Shown here one piece after another: positions 22,556 to 30,563 of a DNA stretch of 36,120 nt. Position numbers and translations under genes: made by a program. Source of the stretch: CAYTLW01 sp964438735. Lineage in GTDB: Bacteria > Myxococcota_A > UBA9042. The notes beneath the pieces were generated by a model that was given only the letters and a program-made list of their open reading frames with translations, had not been told where the DNA came from and ran no database searches. The stretch covers positions 1-36,120 of the forward strand of contig CAYTLW010000078.1 in the NCBI GenBank assembly GCA_964438735.1, read 5' to 3'. The first letter of the stretch is position 1. Each line of letters starts with the position of its first letter.

Positions 22556-25500
22556 CCGCCGCATCCAGGTATCGGCGTATTCACGCAGCCGTTGACCGCG
22601 TCGCACGAGTCGGCGGTGCAGGCCTTCTTGTCGTCACACGCGGCCGGTTTTGGGGTCAGGCAACTGCCAGCTGCCTTGCATCCGGGGTGGCCCCAGCGAT
22701 CGGTGCGCATCAGGGTGGCCGCGGTCTTGGCGCCGAGCGTGGTCGCTCCAAGCAGCAGGTCGCCGCCAGTGAGCGGGGTGATGGACGAGATGCGGCCGTT
22801 TTCGGCGTAGTTCCGCTGCCAGATCCCGTTGCCCTGCACGTCCATGGCCATCAGCCACATCTTCTTGAAGCCGGTCAAGGTGGCGGTGCCGCCGATAACG
22901 AGGCTGCCATCGGCCACCTGTGCGATGGAAGCGTAGACGTACTGCCCGCCCTGGCTGTCGAAACGCTCCCAGACCTTCTTGCCGGCGTCGTCCACCCGCA
23001 GCAGGTAGCCATGGGACTTGTTGGCGTCGTAGCGCCGTTCGCCGACGGCCAGCGCGCCGCCGCCGGACAACGCCACCAGGTCGAACAGGAACTCATCGGG
23101 CTTGGCCTTGCCGCCGTCATAGTGGTGATTCCACATCACCGCGCCCGCCTTGGAGACCCGCCCCATCCAGCCCTGGAAGTAGACGTATTTCGTGACATCC
23201 GGGCGCAGCGAGCCGGCCAGGAAGATGTCGCCGCCGGGCGCTTCGTCGGCGCGCACCGCCCAGATGGGGGCGCCGGTGTTGGTGCCCTTGGCCGAACCGT
23301 GCAGGTGGAGCTGATTCTGGCCCTCGTAGCCGGTCACGATGTTGTTGGACTTCCACACTGCCGTGCCCTTGTCGTTGATCTTCCAGACCCGCGGCCAGAC
23401 CTTGGACGAAGCGGCCACCTGCAGCACCAGCGCGTGGCCGCCATCCTTGAGGCGGACCAGGTCGTGCAGGCGGAAACCCTTGAACCAGTCGTAGGCGTGG
23501 CTCCAGAGCGTCTTGCCGTCGGCTGAGAAGCGTCGCATGCCGGTCATATTGCTCATGTCGACCACCAGCAGGCCGCCGTCGGCGGTGGGTTGCAGGGCGA
23601 GTCCGACGGTCGACGCCTTGCTCGTGACGTAGGTGTTGTGCCAGAGGAGTGTGCCCATCGAGTCGACCCGCCCGACCAGCACACCGTGGGTGGCCGGCGG
23701 ATTGGCCTGGCCGACGAATGCCCAGCCGCCGCCAGGCATGGCCACCGCACGGGCAACGGAGGCCTTGCCCCCCAGGTCCCAGTCGCTGCGGAACAGGCGC
23801 CCCTGTTCCGTGGCCGGGCACTTGCCCTGGGCGCAGGCGCTCAGCGTCGAGCAGCCGTCGGCCGGGTCGCAGAGCAGGTTCTCGACCGCCGCGTTCTTGC
23901 ACCCGCTCTTGCCGTCACAGAGGTCGGCCGTGCAGGGGTTTTCATCGGCGCAGCCGGCCAGTGGTTTGTCCAGGCATTTGCCGGCCAGGGCGCAGCTGTC
24001 GTGACCCCAGGGGTCCAGGCGGGCCAGCAGGCCGTGTTCGGCGCCCGCCACGGTCGCCCGCCCCACCACGACCACGCCATCGGCGCCGAGGAAGGCGACC
24101 CCTTCGGCGCGCGAGGCGTCGCCTGGCTGAAGGGTGCGGCTCCAGCGGGTATTACCCAGGGCGTCGCTGCCCATCACCCAGGCCGCCGGCTTGCCGCCCA
24201 GGGGCGTGATCTGGCCGACCTGGACAAGTCGTCCGGCCTCCGCGGAAGCGATGGCGTGCAGGCTGCCCTTCGCCTGGGGTTGATGCTGCCATGACAGCGG
24301 GCCGGCCATGGGCAGCGGGCCGCCGGCCAGCCAGGGATTGTGACCGCCGGCGGGATCGCGCCAGCCCGCCACGGCGAACGTGTTGCTTGCCGTCACCGCG
24401 ACATCCGCCAGCCGATGCACCTTGCCGCCCAACAGCGCCTGCCAGGTGATGGCGCCCTTGCTGTCGACCTCCAGCAACAGCCCCTGCCGCAGCCCGTTGG
24501 CCGCCGTGTGGCGGCCGCCGACCAGGACGGCTCCACCAGGCCGGGCTGCCAGCGAGACCGCCATCACGTGGTCGCCCTTGGCGCCATGCTCGAGCGCCCA
24601 GACCTGCTGCTCGTTGGCGCCGACGCGCACCACCCAGGCGCGGCGCCAGCCGGACAGCTGTCGCCAGCCGGCCAGGGTGGTCGGCCCCACCGGATCGACG
24701 TGCATGGCCAGGGCCACCTCGTCGCCGGCTGCTGTGCCCACCTGCTTGCTCCATTGGGCTTTCTTCTTGTCACCCCAGCGCGCCACCAGGGCGTTGAGCC
24801 CCTGGCCCTGGGTCGTGACCGCGCCACAGGCATAGATGGCCCCGCCGGCTACCTGCACCGCCCGCGCCCGCTGCTCCATGTGAACGCTGTCACCGCCGAA
24901 TTGGTCCTGCCAGGTCGGGTCGCCCGCTTCGTTGGTGCGCACGAGCCACCAGTTGGACGTCGACGGCTTGTCGATGGCGCCCTTCCAGGTCCGGCCCACG
25001 GCCACCACCCCGCCGTCGGCCATCGCCGCGACGTCGTAGAACGTGCCGGACGTCAGCGGTGGCGCCATGCTCCGTGCGAAATACTTCGCCTTGGCCAGGC
25101 AGGCGCCGGCTTTGCAACCGCCGCCGACGATGCACTGACCGGTCGCCTTGCAGGTCGCGCCGTCGGGTTTGGCGCCCTGCTTGCAGGTGTGCGAAGTCGC
25201 TCCGGTGGGCACGCAATAGGCCTGCTGGCATTGGCCGGACTTCGGTGGACAGATCACCTGCGCGCCGGCGATGCAGGAGCCCGATTTGCAGGTGTCGTTC
25301 AGGGTGCAGCCGCTCTGGTCGGCATCGCACGCCGCGCCGTCCTTGGCTTTGGCGTCAAAGCCGCACTTGCCGGTCTTGGCATCGCAGAGATCCTGGGTGC
25401 AGCCGTTGCCATCGGCACAGGACTCCATGGCGTGCACGCAGCCGGTGGCCTTCTTGCACGAGTCGTTGGTGCAGGGGTTGTCGTCGTCGCACTTGACCGC

Positions 25501-27312
25501 CTGGCCCAGGCACGCGCCGCCGGTGCAAGCGTCGGCCGACGTGCAGGCGCTGCCATCGTCGCAGGGTCCCTTGTCATTGCCCGGCCCATCGACGCATTTG
25601 CCGCTGGTGGGGTCGCAGAGCGAGACCAGGCACGGCGAGGCTGGTTGTTTGTTGCACGCCACCTTGCTGGCCGGATTCAGCACACACTTCGGCGCCGGTT
25701 TGCCGTTCTTATCCTTGCCGGTCTTGTCGCAATAGAGCGTGCCATTGCAGGCGTTGCCATCTTCCTTGGCGGCGCAGTCGGCATCGAGCCAGCACTCGCA
25801 GGTATTGACCCCGCCGACACATTTGCCCGACTGGCAGAGATCGCCGGTCGTGCACGGGTTGTCGTCATCGCAGGCCTTGTTCTCGTCGACCGGCGTCATC
25901 AGGCATTTGCCGGTCTTGGCCTGGCAGAGGTTGTGCCGGCAGGTGGTATTGCCGACGGTCGGACAGACCACCTTCGAGGCTGGATTGAGCTCGCATTTGC
26001 CGTTTTGCTGATTGCAGAACATGACGCCATTGCACAGGTCGCCGTCGTCCTGGTCGGCGCAGTCGCCGTCGGTCTTGCACCAGCAGATGATGGACCCAGC
26101 GGTGCACGCGCCCGCCTTGCAGACCTCGCCCTTGGTGCAGGTGTTGTCGTCATCGCAGGCCGGCGGCGCGCCGATGGGCGTGCCCGGCGCCTTCAGCTGC
26201 CAGTGACAGCCGGCCTTGTCGCACTTCTTCTCCGTCTGTTCGGTCGGCGTCAGTTGGCACAGGCCCGTGGCGGGGAAGCAGGCATTCTTCAGGCAGGCGG
26301 TCTCCGCGGCGGTCGGGCAGGTGACGAGCGTGGCCTTGTTCAGCTTGCACTCGCCGGTGCCCTTGTCGCAGTACAACGTGCCATTGCAGGCGTCGCCATC
26401 CTCCTCCTTGGCGCAATCGGCGGTTGTGCTGCACTTGCAGACATCTTCGGTGCCGGCGACGCACTTGCCGGCCTTGCAGCCATCTCCGTTGGTGCAGGGG
26501 TCGCCATCGTCGCAGTCGTCGCCGTCCTTGGCCGGCGTCATGGCGCACTTGCCGGTCTTGGGGTCGCAGTTGTTCTTGCTGCACGCGGTGTCGCTGGCGT
26601 CGCTGCAGTTGACCACTGTGGCGGGGTTGGGCGCGCAGCGCCAGGGCAGCTTGGACATGTCGCAGTAGTTGGTGCCGTTGCACGCGTCGCCATCATCGCT
26701 GCAGTCGGCGTCGACGGCGCACTGGCAGATGTCGGCGGCGCTGGTGCAGGTGCCGCCGCTGCAGGCGTCGCCCAGGGTGCAGACCTTGCCGTCATCGCAG
26801 GGCGTGCCATCGGTGACGGGCTGCAGGGCGCATTTGCCGGTGTCGGGCTGGCAGGTCTGGGCCTTGCAGGCTGTATTGCCGGCGCTGCCGCAGTCGACCA
26901 TCGTCGCCGGGTTGATTCGGCATTGCGAGGGGCTCTGTTTCAAGTCGCAGAACATGCTGCCATTGCACAGATTCGCGTCATCCAAGGTGGTGCAGTCGGC
27001 GGTCGTCTTGCAGCCGCAGATGTTGCCGCCGGCGAGGCAGGCTCCCTTGTCGCAGCGATCTCCGACCGTGCACACGTCGCCATCATCGCAGGAGGCGCCC
27101 ACGTGATCGACGATGGCGCAGCTGCCGTCTGCCTCGCAGCGGCCGATCTTGCAGGGTGCCTCGGCGGCCGGGCACTCGCTGTCGCGCTGACAGCCGCTGG
27201 CGGGGCCATCCCCATCGCTGCCGCTCTCGCCGGCGCAACCCAGCAATAGCGCACAGATCCACAAGCCAGCCAAGGGCCGACGCGTCCGCGTCGCTATCCA
27301 CTTTGATTGCAT
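22552..27312 (-). CDS. Giant Cys-rich and propeller-type lipoprotein
   Basis: 1586 residues from the ATG at 27312, chosen for the GGAG ribosome-binding site and the promoter-like element just upstream; a further 46 codons are open but not coding-like. The lipobox LLGC makes C26 the lipid anchor. Residues 41-745 are Cys-rich with the CDDGxxCTxGDxC signature; residues 75-583 are five tandem units of about 95-119 residues. Residues about 745-1105 and 1175-1540 are two propeller-like regions with repeats of the GGGxxVG...W..R.D..G...W type. Each is followed by a short Cys block introduced by a D-x-WG-H motif, then C-xx-AG-x-C and a CTAD-type end. It is very probably surface-exposed and disulfide-stapled. 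No enzymatic motif was recognised; adhesion or ligand binding is likely. The downstream M1 peptidase gene overlaps its stop by four bases. Confidence 0.85.
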   Translation of the reverse strand: MQSKWIATRTRRPLAGLWICALLLGCAGESGSDGDGPASGCQRDSECPAAEAPCKIGRCEADGSCAIVDHVGASCDDGDVCTVGDRCDKGACLAGGNICGCKTTADCTTLDDANLCNGSMFCDLKQSPSQCRINPATMVDCGSAGNTACKAQTCQPDTGKCALQPVTDGTPCDDGKVCTLGDACSGGTCTSAADICQCAVDADCSDDGDACNGTNYCDMSKLPWRCAPNPATVVNCSDASDTACSKNNCDPKTGKCAMTPAKDGDDCDDGDPCTNGDGCKAGKCVAGTEDVCKCSTTADCAKEEDGDACNGTLYCDKGTGECKLNKATLVTCPTAAETACLKNACFPATGLCQLTPTEQTEKKCDKAGCHWQLKAPGTPIGAPPACDDDNTCTKGEVCKAGACTAGSIICWCKTDGDCADQDDGDLCNGVMFCNQQNGKCELNPASKVVCPTVGNTTCRHNLCQAKTGKCLMTPVDENKACDDDNPCTTGDLCQSGKCVGGVNTCECWLDADCAAKEDGNACNGTLYCDKTGKDKNGKPAPKCVLNPASKVACNKQPASPCLVSLCDPTSGKCVDGPGNDKGPCDDGSACTSADACTGGACLGQAVKCDDDNPCTNDSCKKATGCVHAMESCADGNGCTQDLCDAKTGKCGFDAKAKDGAACDADQSGCTLNDTCKSGSCIAGAQVICPPKSGQCQQAYCVPTGATSHTCKQGAKPDGATCKATGQCIVGGGCKAGACLAKAKYFARSMAPPLTSGTFYDVAAMADGGVVAVGRTWKGAIDKPSTSNWWLVRTNEAGDPTWQDQFGGDSVHMEQRARAVQVAGGAIYACGAVTTQGQGLNALVARWGDKKKAQWSKQVGTAAGDEVALAMHVDPVGPTTLAGWRQLSGWRRAWVVRVGANEQQVWALEHGAKGDHVMAVSLAARPGGAVLVGGRHTAANGLRQGLLLEVDSKGAITWQALLGGKVHRLADVAVTASNTFAVAGWRDPAGGHNPWLAGGPLPMAGPLSWQHQPQAKGSLHAIASAEAGRLVQVGQITPLGGKPAAWVMGSDALGNTRWSRTLQPGDASRAEGVAFLGADGVVVVGRATVAGAEHGLLARLDPWGHDSCALAGKCLDKPLAGCADENPCTADLCDGKSGCKNAAVENLLCDPADGCSTLSACAQGKCPATEQGRLFRSDWDLGGKASVARAVAMPGGGWAFVGQANPPATHGVLVGRVDSMGTLLWHNTYVTSKASTVGLALQPTADGGLLVVDMSNMTGMRRFSADGKTLWSHAYDWFKGFRLHDLVRLKDGGHALVLQVAASSKVWPRVWKINDKGTAVWKSNNIVTGYEGQNQLHLHGSAKGTNTGAPIWAVRADEAPGGDIFLAGSLRPDVTKYVYFQGWMGRVSKAGAVMWNHHYDGGKAKPDEFLFDLVALSGGGALAVGERRYDANKSHGYLLRVDDAGKKVWERFDSQGGQYVYASIAQVADGSLVIGGTATLTGFKKMWLMAMDVQGNGIWQRNYAENGRISSITPLTGGDLLLGATTLGAKTAATLMRTDRWGHPGCKAAGSCLTPKPAACDDKKACTADSCDAVNGCVNTPIPGCGG
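25564..27090 (-). repeat. Five tandem 14-Cys protein units
   Basis: Residues 75-171, 172-266, 267-385, 386-480 and 481-583 of the giant lipoprotein are copies of one unit. It starts with CDD(G/D)xxCT, continues through a CxC pair, ADC, CNG and (Y/F)C(D/N), and ends TG(K/L)C. The first two units both hold 14 cysteines at matching positions. Unit 3 has an extra loop of about 20 residues near its end, and unit 5 has one of about 8 in the middle. Confidence 0.8.
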
Positions 27313-27388
27313 CTGGCGCTCCAACCCCCTGAACGCGTGACGCAGCGTACGCGAGCGGGCCATGCCATCGCAACCTACGAGGCCGGGC
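27269..27388. repeat. 120-bp direct repeat, copy A
   Basis: Matches copy B at 28894-29013 at 112 of 120 positions in the same orientation. On the minus strand it covers the promoter, leader and first 14-15 codons of the giant Cys-rich gene. The two copies bracket the AAA_14/DUF4143 ATPase gene. Confidence 0.85.
27344..27373 (-). promoter_or_regulatory. Predicted promoter of the giant Cys-rich gene
   Basis: On the minus strand TTGCGA (27373-27368) and TACGCT (27349-27344) are 18 bases apart, with a leader of about 25 bases to the ATG at 27312. It is close to the promoter proposed at 2652-2680. In copy B of the repeat the last T of this -10 box is changed to C. Confidence 0.5.
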
Positions 27389-27528
27389 CGACGGAGATTT
27401 GACGAGGGACAGGTGCGGGACGCGCTGCCGCTGACCCATGCCGGCGCCAAGGCCTGCTAAAAGTCTTCGTGGAAGTCAACAAGCCCTGCAAATTGACAAC
27501 TGATCGCCCCGCAGGCCATGCTTATGCC

Positions 27529-28887
27529 ATGGCTGAACACCGCACATCTCCTACAGAATCGGCGACTCCAATCAACCCGGCTGTCTACGAACTCCTTGCC
27601 CTCGCCAACCCATGGCTGGAGGCGCCCTCTCGCTTCCTCGTCGACAGCCGCCGTCGGGTCCCTGGCGGCTACATCGACCGTAGCCTTGACCGTCGCCCCG
27701 ACTGGCCGGTCGATGGCAAAGCGAACCTGCTGGTCGGCGCGCGCCAGGTGGGCAAGTCGACCCTGCTGTGGAATCTACTGCGCGCGCGCAAGACCCCGCC
27801 ACTGTTGATCAACGCCGAGGAGCCGCTGCTGCAGTCGTGGTCGCGCTCGCCGACCCGAGCACTGGCCGACCTGCGCGGGCTGCTGCGGCCGGACATGGCG
27901 GTCTTCGTTGAGGGGGCCCAGCATCTGCCCGACGCGGGCTTGTTCCTCAAGGGCCTGATCGATGGCGGCCTGGCGGCGCCGTTGCTGGTCACCGGCTCAA
28001 GCTCCTACCACCTGCTGTCGCGCACCCGCGAGTCGCTCGCTGGTCGAGCCGCCCGGGCCCGCCTGCATCCGCTGTCGCTGGCGGAGGTGGCCGGACCGGT
28101 CGCAGACGCGCCGTCCGCGGTTCGGGCGATGAGGGTTCGTCGGCTGGCCCTGCGCCATGCCGTGGTCGGTGGCTACCCCGAGGCCTGGCTGGCCGACGAG
28201 CCGGGACTGGTCCTGCGCGGGCTGGTCGAAGCTTTCGTCCTGCGCGACGCCACGGACCTGTTTCGCGTCCAGCACCTGGATGCCTTTCGCCGCCTGCTGC
28301 ACCTGGTCGCCGGCCAGGCCGGCTCTCTGGTCAACATCTCCGAGTGGGCCAGTGTCTGCGAAGTGTCACGCCAGACCGTCGCCAGCTACGTCGACATCCT
28401 CGGCGAGACCGGTGTGCTGCTGCGGGTTCCACCCTTTGTCGGCGGGCGCCGCGCCGAGCTGACAGGCCGGGTCAAAGTCTACTTCGCCGACGCCGGCCTA
28501 CGCAACGCGATCCTGCGCCGCCTCGATCCCTTCGAGCTGCGCGACGACCGCGGCCCCTGCCTGGAGACCTGGGTAGCCGGCGAGCTGGTCAGGCAGCTCT
28601 CCGATCTGCTGCCAGGTGAGGCGCTGCGCTACTGGCGCAGCCGTTCGGGCGCCGAAGTCGACTTCGTAGTCGACGGCCCCGACGGCCTGTTCGCGTGGGA
28701 GGTCAAGGCCGCAGCGCTCAAGACGCCTCGACTGTCGCGCTCGGCCCGCAGCTTCATCGATGCCTACGCGCCCAGACAGTTCACTGTGCTGAATACAGCG
28801 CTATACGCCGACCAGTTGATGGGCAACACGCAGGTGCGCTGGCGGCCGCCCGAGGCGCTGGCCGACGGCGGGTCGCCCGCCGCCTGA
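27529..28887 (+). CDS. AAA_14/DUF4143 family ATPase
   Basis: 452 residues from the ATG at 27529; a GTG at 27469 would add 20 residues but falls about where transcription from a TAAAAG box (27458) would start. Family start RFLVDSRRRVPGGYIDR, Walker A GARQVGKST at about 71-79, and a Walker-B-like MAVFVEGAQ in which Glu stands where Asp is usual, then sensor-1 LLVTGSSS. The middle has a winged-helix-like part (EWASVCEVSRQTVASYVDIL). The DUF4143 C-terminus ends with a nuclease-like core AEVDFVVDGPDGLFAWEVKA, matching the PD-(D/E)xK fold. The family is widespread, is often found in mobile or recently acquired positions, and has no settled function. Its direct-repeat flanks suggest it arrived or was moved here. 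It is transcribed away from the giant Cys-rich gene. Confidence 0.88.
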   Translation: MAEHRTSPTESATPINPAVYELLALANPWLEAPSRFLVDSRRRVPGGYIDRSLDRRPDWPVDGKANLLVGARQVGKSTLLWNLLRARKTPPLLINAEEPLLQSWSRSPTRALADLRGLLRPDMAVFVEGAQHLPDAGLFLKGLIDGGLAAPLLVTGSSSYHLLSRTRESLAGRAARARLHPLSLAEVAGPVADAPSAVRAMRVRRLALRHAVVGGYPEAWLADEPGLVLRGLVEAFVLRDATDLFRVQHLDAFRRLLHLVAGQAGSLVNISEWASVCEVSRQTVASYVDILGETGVLLRVPPFVGGRRAELTGRVKVYFADAGLRNAILRRLDPFELRDDRGPCLETWVAGELVRQLSDLLPGEALRYWRSRSGAEVDFVVDGPDGLFAWEVKAAALKTPRLSRSARSFIDAYAPRQFTVLNTALYADQLMGNTQVRWRPPEALADGGSPAA

Positions 28888-28893
28888 GTCGTC

Positions 28894-29013
28894 GCCAGGG
28901 GCCGACGCGTGCGCGCCGCCATCCACTTTGATTGCATCTGGCGTTCCAACCCCCTGAACGCGTGACGCGGCGTACGCGAGCGGGCCATGCCATCGCAACC
29001 TGCGGGGCCGGGC
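28894..29013. repeat. 120-bp direct repeat, copy B
   Basis: Second copy of the repeat at 27269-27388, eight differences, starting 7 bases after the ATPase stop. On the minus strand it still encodes a start like that of the giant lipoprotein (MQSKW, then RTRRPLA) but then runs into antisense of the ATPase gene, so no gene follows it. It lies just upstream of the Kazal-like lipoprotein. Confidence 0.85.
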
Positions 29014-29067
29014 GGCGCTGGCATGGGATGCACGTCGATGCCGCTGGATCGCCCGTTCCCGCTCCGC

Positions 29068-29073
29068 TACGCT
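29068..29073 (+). promoter_or_regulatory. Predicted -10 box, leaderless arrangement
   Basis: TACGCT, the same hexamer as in the promoters at 2652 and 27344, ends only 10 bases before the ATG at 29084. Transcription would start within a few bases of the ATG, and no ribosome-binding site is visible, so the mRNA may be leaderless. Confidence 0.35.
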
Positions 29074-29083
29074 TGCCGGCGCC

Positions 29084-30559
29084 ATGCACATCGCCGCCCA
29101 TACCGCCATCCACTTGACTCGCCGCGCGACCACCCAGGCCCTGCTGGTGACCTGCGCGGCCGCCTGCCTGTGGGCCTGTTCGGAGGATCCCGAACCGGAC
29201 GTGCACGCGGCGACCACCGCCGATGACGCCACGCTGGACTCGACCGTCGATGCCACCGGCGACGACAGCGGCGTGGTCGTGGATGCAACCATCGAGGATG
29301 CGGCCGCCGACGCCCCCGTCCTGCCCGATGTTGCGACGGGGGTGACCTCGGACATCCTCACGACCGGCGACACCTCCGTGGTGGACGATGCCATCGGCCA
29401 GCCGGATGCTGCCACGGCGCTGGGCGATGCCATCGACGATGTCGAACCGCAGGCCGATGGCGAAGGGGAGGGTTCGTTGGCCGACATCCCCCCGTCGGGC
29501 GATGCCTCACCATCGGATACGGTCGCGCCCCCGACCTTGCCCCTGCCCGGCTGCGCGCCCAACTGCCTGGTTTGCCACCAATGCCCAAAGAAGCCGATCT
29601 GCGTCGACGGCAAGGACTACCCTTCCGACTGCCACGCCATCTGCGACCTGAAGGCCCTCACCTGGCCCGGCACGCACGTCGTCGAGGCGGGCGAGTGCTT
29701 CAAGTCCAGCTGCCCCAAGTGCACCAAGCAGGACGTCAAGGCGCCCCACTGCGCGACCATAAAGGGCGGCAGCCAGGTCCCGCTGGCTATGGCCTGCGAG
29801 GCCAAATGCCTGCAATTGGACCCCAGCGTGGCGCCAAACCCTGCCCCGGGACCCTGCCTGACGCCCTGCACCAAGCCCATCGGCCAGGGCGGCGCCGGCT
29901 GTCCGCCGGGCGAGTTCAACCCCGTCTGCAGCAAGACCGACGGCCAGTCCTACGCCAGCGAGTGCGCCATGCAGCACTGCGACATCAAGGGCTGTTTCCC
30001 GCTCGGTGCGCCGGGCAAGACCAGCACCTGCGCGCCATTCAAAATGACCTCGGCGTGTGCTGGTGAGTGCTACAGTAAGGCGAAGTGGCCCAACTGCACC
30101 GACGCCTGCGAGCCGGTCTGCCGATTCGACGCCAAGGGCTACGGCGTCTCCTATCGCAACGCCTGCATCGCCAAGGCGGAGGGAGCGGCGGTTGGCAGCT
30201 GCGCGGGCATCAGCGCGTCGAAGTACGACAAATGCTCCATCGAACTGTATGACAAGCAGGGCGTGGGCTGCTGCCCCGGGCTCGACTACACCGCCATCAA
30301 GCAGATCTGCGCCTCGACGGGCAGCGGCAAGGATGAGGTCTTCTACACCTTCCGCAGCCTCAAGGAGTACGCCTGCCTGACCAAGGGCCAGTCGCTGCAG
30401 TGGAAGTTCCAGTTCCAGGGGCCCTGCCTGTGCAACTGCACCAAGATCTCCAAGCCGGTCTGCGGCGCCGACGGCAAGACCTACCAGAACCTCTGCCAGG
30501 CCAAGTGCCACGGCGGACCTGGCTTCAAGACCACGCCGGGTCCGTGCGGCGGAGGCTGA
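29084..30559 (+). CDS. Lipoprotein with several Kazal-like domains
   Basis: 491 residues from the ATG at 29084. A signal peptide ends in the lipobox LWAC (C32). Residues 33 to about 150 are an acidic tether rich in Asp, Ala, Thr and Val. Cys-rich domains follow. The clearest Kazal domain is the last (about 451-491: ISKPVCGADGKTYQNLC). Weaker Kazal-like copies are near 160-205 (KPICVDGKDYPSDC), 275-300 (FNPVCSKTDGQSYASEC) and 341-365 (EPVCRFDAKGYGVSYRNAC). Between copies 3 and 4 is an unassigned Cys-containing stretch of about 80 residues (from KYDKCSIELYDKQG). Kazal domains usually inhibit serine proteases, so this may protect the cell surface from secreted proteases, its own or a competitor's. 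The inhibitory loops were not checked for specificity. The next gene starts 4 bases after its stop. Confidence 0.82.
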   Translation: MHIAAHTAIHLTRRATTQALLVTCAAACLWACSEDPEPDVHAATTADDATLDSTVDATGDDSGVVVDATIEDAAADAPVLPDVATGVTSDILTTGDTSVVDDAIGQPDAATALGDAIDDVEPQADGEGEGSLADIPPSGDASPSDTVAPPTLPLPGCAPNCLVCHQCPKKPICVDGKDYPSDCHAICDLKALTWPGTHVVEAGECFKSSCPKCTKQDVKAPHCATIKGGSQVPLAMACEAKCLQLDPSVAPNPAPGPCLTPCTKPIGQGGAGCPPGEFNPVCSKTDGQSYASECAMQHCDIKGCFPLGAPGKTSTCAPFKMTSACAGECYSKAKWPNCTDACEPVCRFDAKGYGVSYRNACIAKAEGAAVGSCAGISASKYDKCSIELYDKQGVGCCPGLDYTAIKQICASTGSGKDEVFYTFRSLKEYACLTKGQSLQWKFQFQGPCLCNCTKISKPVCGADGKTYQNLCQAKCHGGPGFKTTPGPCGGG

Positions 30560-30563
30560 ACGC

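Noticed and set aside
25564..27090. Tandem repeats as a CRISPR array
   Set aside because: The units are about 300 bp, diverged at the DNA level, and encode aligned cysteines in one frame; no short identical repeats or unique spacers.
24340..27249. 969-codon plus-strand frame opposite the giant Cys-rich gene
   Set aside because: High GC and repeated codons keep the antisense frame open; the translation is Ala/Gly-rich with no recognisable domain, while the minus strand encodes ordered Cys repeats.
27269..29013. The repeats as ends of an insertion sequence or transposon
   Set aside because: They are direct, 120 bp long, contain coding and promoter sequence of a neighbour, and no transposase or terminal inverted repeat is present.
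28764..29033. Minus-strand frame starting like the giant lipoprotein
   Set aside because: The resemblance comes only from repeat copy B; after about 14 codons it runs antisense into the ATPase gene and lacks the hydrophobic part of the signal peptide.
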